Part shown: one piece after another, positions 62,181 through 64,000 of the stretch
How the letters are laid out: each line of letters opens with the position of its first letter
Numbering within the stretch: position 1 is the stretch's first letter
Assembly (NCBI RefSeq): GCF_022352215.1
Contig: NZ_JAKRWF010000001.1
Coordinates: forward strand, 806,001 to 870,000
DNA length: 64,000 bases
Source of the DNA: Flavihumibacter cheonanensis
Lineage (GTDB): Bacteria > Bacteroidota > Bacteroidia > Chitinophagales > Chitinophagaceae
Reading direction: 5' to 3'
Notes under the pieces: generated by a model
Seen by the model: the letters and a program-made list of their open reading frames with translations, nothing else
The model's database searches: none
What the model was told of the DNA's origin: nothing
Program-made: the position numbers and the translations under genes

Positions 62181-63176
62181 TCAGGGTTTGTATTTACCAA
62201 TACCGATAATTCGGGTTTGAACTGCCCTGCCTTTTCCATTTGCAGGTACCCGAACAGATTGGGATGACTGTGCTTCTATTTTATTTATGTCCACAATTTC
62301 AGTATGGTGAAGAGACTGGTCTTTTTCCAGAAAATCAACTGCAATGGTGATGTTTTCAATTGGCTTTGTGTGTTTGTTTTGGATGGTCAGTTGAAGCCTG
62401 TTAATACCGCCAAACATACCCACGTTGATCTGATCCAGGCTTACGGACAAAAATCTTTTCAAGGCAGCAAATTCAAGTGCCGGATTTTCTGGTAAGGCTT
62501 CAGGGAGATCGGAGGAAGCATCAATGGGTTCTCCAACCGTTTGCAAAACTGGCAATGCGTTTGAATCAGAAACTGGATTGGCTGAACGGTTGCCGGTTGA
62601 AAATTGAATAAATATCCATGTTACTATGGCAATAACTCCAACACCAGCTGCCCAATAAAAAGGTTTCATAGAAATTTTACTCCTGGAATGTTTTAGCTGA
62701 GGAAGCTGGAGCTGGTCTATAACCTGTTCGGTTGCCGGATTGTCTTTACTTAATTCGGGAGCTTGTTCGATAAGGGGAGCAGCCTCTTTTTTAACTACTC
62801 TTAAGACGGGCTCCCGTTTTGGAGGAGGAACACGCTCCGGAAGAATTACTGCTACTTTCTTTCGTTGCTCAGCAGGAGCAGAGGCAATGGCGGAAACCAT
62901 TGGTGTAGTTAGTTCCGCTTTTTCGGTTACGCCAGAGCTGACTGTAGCAATGGCTTCTTTTTTTTCAGCAGGCCGGCGGTGAAACTGTTCATAAAAATCT
63001 TCCTCTACCCCGGGAGCAACATCCTTGAATTCAGGTAATTCGGAAGGGTACCGCCAGGCCGCACTCTTGCCATCCACCCAAACCAGGTCGTAGGGTTTTA
63101 ATGGAAGGTGTGCCAGTTCCTTCCAGGTATAGGGGCCTGATTCTTTATTGTTGCGCAACAAGCGGTACTGTTGCAT
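62181..63176 (-). CDS. GYF_2-domain membrane protein of unknown function
   Basis: This 331-residue protein begins with a GYF_2/DUF4339-type module (YRLLRNNKESGPYTWKELAHLPLKPYDLVWVDGKSAAWRYPSELPEF, residues 4-50). A long Pro/Lys/Glu/Ala-rich cytoplasmic linker leads to one transmembrane helix (about residues 172-190, FYWAAGVGVIAIVTWIFIQF). A short periplasmic part (NRLQLTIQNKHTKPIENITIAVDFLEKD...) resembles an immunoglobulin-like sandwich. The topology is N-inside. Function unknown; divergent from gyrA. Confidence 0.7.
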   Translation of the reverse strand: MQQYRLLRNNKESGPYTWKELAHLPLKPYDLVWVDGKSAAWRYPSELPEFKDVAPGVEEDFYEQFHRRPAEKKEAIATVSSGVTEKAELTTPMVSAIASAPAEQRKKVAVILPERVPPPKREPVLRVVKKEAAPLIEQAPELSKDNPATEQVIDQLQLPQLKHSRSKISMKPFYWAAGVGVIAIVTWIFIQFSTGNRSANPVSDSNALPVLQTVGEPIDASSDLPEALPENPALEFAALKRFLSVSLDQINVGMFGGINRLQLTIQNKHTKPIENITIAVDFLEKDQSLHHTEIVDINKIEAQSSQSVRVPANGKGRAVQTRIIGIGKYKP

Positions 63177-63243
63177 AGTTTGCGGGTTTTAGTTGTGCTT
63201 TACTGGTGGTTGGTCAGGGATGCTAAAAATACAAAAAAGATAG

Positions 63244-63257
63244 CCACCAAATGGTGG
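63244..63257. repeat. Short palindrome upstream of gyrA
   Basis: CCACCAAATGGTGG is CCACCA-AA-TGGTGG with two central bases. It lies in the shared upstream region of gyrA and the GYF_2 gene and could be a regulator site, but one copy alone gives no specificity. Confidence 0.35.
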
Positions 63258-63310
63258 AAAAATTGGGGTAAAATTGAGGGAATTGTTAAGGTTTTGCCCT
63301 TTAAAAACGG

Positions 63311-63318
63311 TAGATTTG
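63311..63318 (+). promoter_or_regulatory. -7 element of gyrA
   Basis: TAGATTTG fits TAnnTTTG and lies 67 bp upstream of the gyrA ATG. A TTTTG at 63292-63296 is the nearest -33 candidate, with a short 14-bp spacer. Confidence 0.5.
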
Positions 63319-63385
63319 CCCACTTTCTTTAAGGCATTTTATAAAACAACAAAGAACCCTTTCAAAAGGTTAATTTTTTTACAGC

Positions 63386-64000
63386 ATGGAAGAAAATCTG
63401 ACGCCACAGGAAACCAACGACAGCAACCGGATTATTCAGATCAATATTGAGGAGCAGATGAAAACCGCCTACATCGATTATTCGATGTCGGTGATTGTAG
63501 GTCGGGCTTTACCCGATGTACGGGATGGATTGAAACCCGTTCACCGCAGGGTGTTATATGCCATGAATGACCTTGGTATCAATTCCAATAAACCCTATAA
63601 AAAATCTGCCAGGATTGTAGGTGAAGTGTTAGGTAAATACCACCCGCACGGTGATGCCTCTGTATATGATACCATGGTTCGCATGGCCCAGGAATGGAGT
63701 ATGCGTCATACCTTAATCGATGGGCAGGGTAATTTCGGTAGCCAGGATGGTGATGGTCCCGCGGCCATGCGTTACACGGAAGTAAGGCTTGAAAAAATCG
63801 CGGAAGCAATGCTGGAAGATATCGAAAAAGAAACGGTGGATTTCCAGCTCAACTTTGACGATTCCCTGGAAGAACCAACGGTACTGCCTACCCGAATTCC
63901 TCAATTGCTGGTTAATGGTTCTACCGGTATTGCAGTAGGGATGGCCACCAATATGCTGCCTCATAACCTGGGAGAAGTAGTAGATGGCTGTATTGCGTTT
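63386..64000 (+). CDS. gyrA: DNA gyrase subunit A, 5' part (truncated by window end)
   Basis: The first 205 codons of GyrA, open to the last base. Reading from the ATG at 63386: [20 protein letters not shown], then [38 protein letters not shown], and the quinolone-resistance region with [17 protein letters not shown] (Ser-equivalent at GDAS). The DNA-cleaving tyrosine is Tyr130 in AMRYTEVR. The rest of the breakage-reunion domain and the C-terminal propeller lie beyond the window. ParC is unlikely given the start and motif wording, but cannot be excluded without the C-terminus. Confidence 0.93.
   Translation, partial: MEENLTPQETNDSNRIIQINIEEQMKTAYIDYSMSVIVGRALPDVRDGLKPVHRRVLYAMNDLGINSNKPYKKSARIVGEVLGKYHPHGDASVYDTMVRMAQEWSMRHTLIDGQGNFGSQDGDGPAAMRYTEVRLEKIAEAMLEDIEKETVDFQLNFDDSLEEPTVLPTRIPQLLVNGSTGIAVGMATNMLPHNLGEVVDGCIAF

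Noticed and set aside
1-64000. CRISPR arrays, insertion sequences, prophage or toxin-antitoxin modules
   Set aside because: No regularly spaced direct repeats, no transposase, integrase or Cas motifs and no paired small ORFs of that type were seen on either strand.

Overview
The window reads as chromosomal DNA of a member of the Bacteroidota, most likely the Chitinophagaceae. The evidence is: repeated promoter -7 elements of the form TAnnTTTG ahead of genes and the tRNA; a TonB-dependent receptor with a CarboxypepD-like N-terminal extension; a C-terminal type IX secretion (T9SS) sorting domain; DUF6089, DUF1599, BT_3928-type and DUF6807 proteins; and a tRNA without an encoded CCA end. Genes are densely packed. 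I see no insertion sequence, prophage, integrase or CRISPR array.

Layout. (1) 18-7295: a mainly secreted set that looks like carbohydrate or ester metabolism: a Tat-exported Gfo/Idh oxidoreductase, a DUF6807 protein, a propeller/cytochrome c lipoprotein on the other strand, a five-bladed-propeller glycosidase-like lipoprotein, and a triple-domain SGNH/alpha-beta/SGNH hydrolase. (2) 7296-9919: a CAP-domain lipoprotein, an AT-rich secreted protein of unknown function, and tRNA-Arg(TCT). (3) 9969-18669: a compact histidine-utilisation operon, marR-hutH-hutU-MurC-like ligase-hutI-cation/proton antiporter-hutG, with a near-perfect 24-bp palindrome on its promoter. The Mur-ligase homologue inside a histidine catabolic operon is the most unexpected gene in the window. 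(4) 18666-26462: a patatin/Omp85 phospholipase, an ABC-F ATPase, a TonB receptor and an AI-2E family transporter. (5) 26486-33656: a tetR-tolC-acrA-acrB efflux operon facing a second tetR.

(6) 33681-44643: a small membrane protein, two tandem paralogous secreted proteins, then thrS-infC. The usual thrS-infC-rpmI-rplT order is split by a 5.3-kb gene for a 1754-residue T9SS-exported subtilisin. rpmI-rplT has its own promoter inside the 3' end of that gene, followed by a leader that folds on paper into a gapless three-way junction. thrS has a short leader whose hairpin loop contains UUCGUA, resembling a tRNA-Thr anticodon loop. (7) 44720-53150: arginine decarboxylase, DUF6089 and TraB/GumN proteins, ndk, nrnA-type DHH phosphoesterase, a double-FKBP lipoprotein, folP, DUF1599 and a BT_3928-type membrane protein. 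(8) 53154-64000: an unpartnered OppB-type permease, DUF721, recF, pdhA (E1 alpha only), a YfgM-like TPR protein, ribH, a LutA-type Fe-S protein, a fasciclin protein, an EVE-sirtuin pair, two proteins of unknown function, and the 5' part of gyrA running off the end.

All functional calls come from reading translated motifs, with no database search. Promoter and RNA-structure calls come from hand matching and base pairing.
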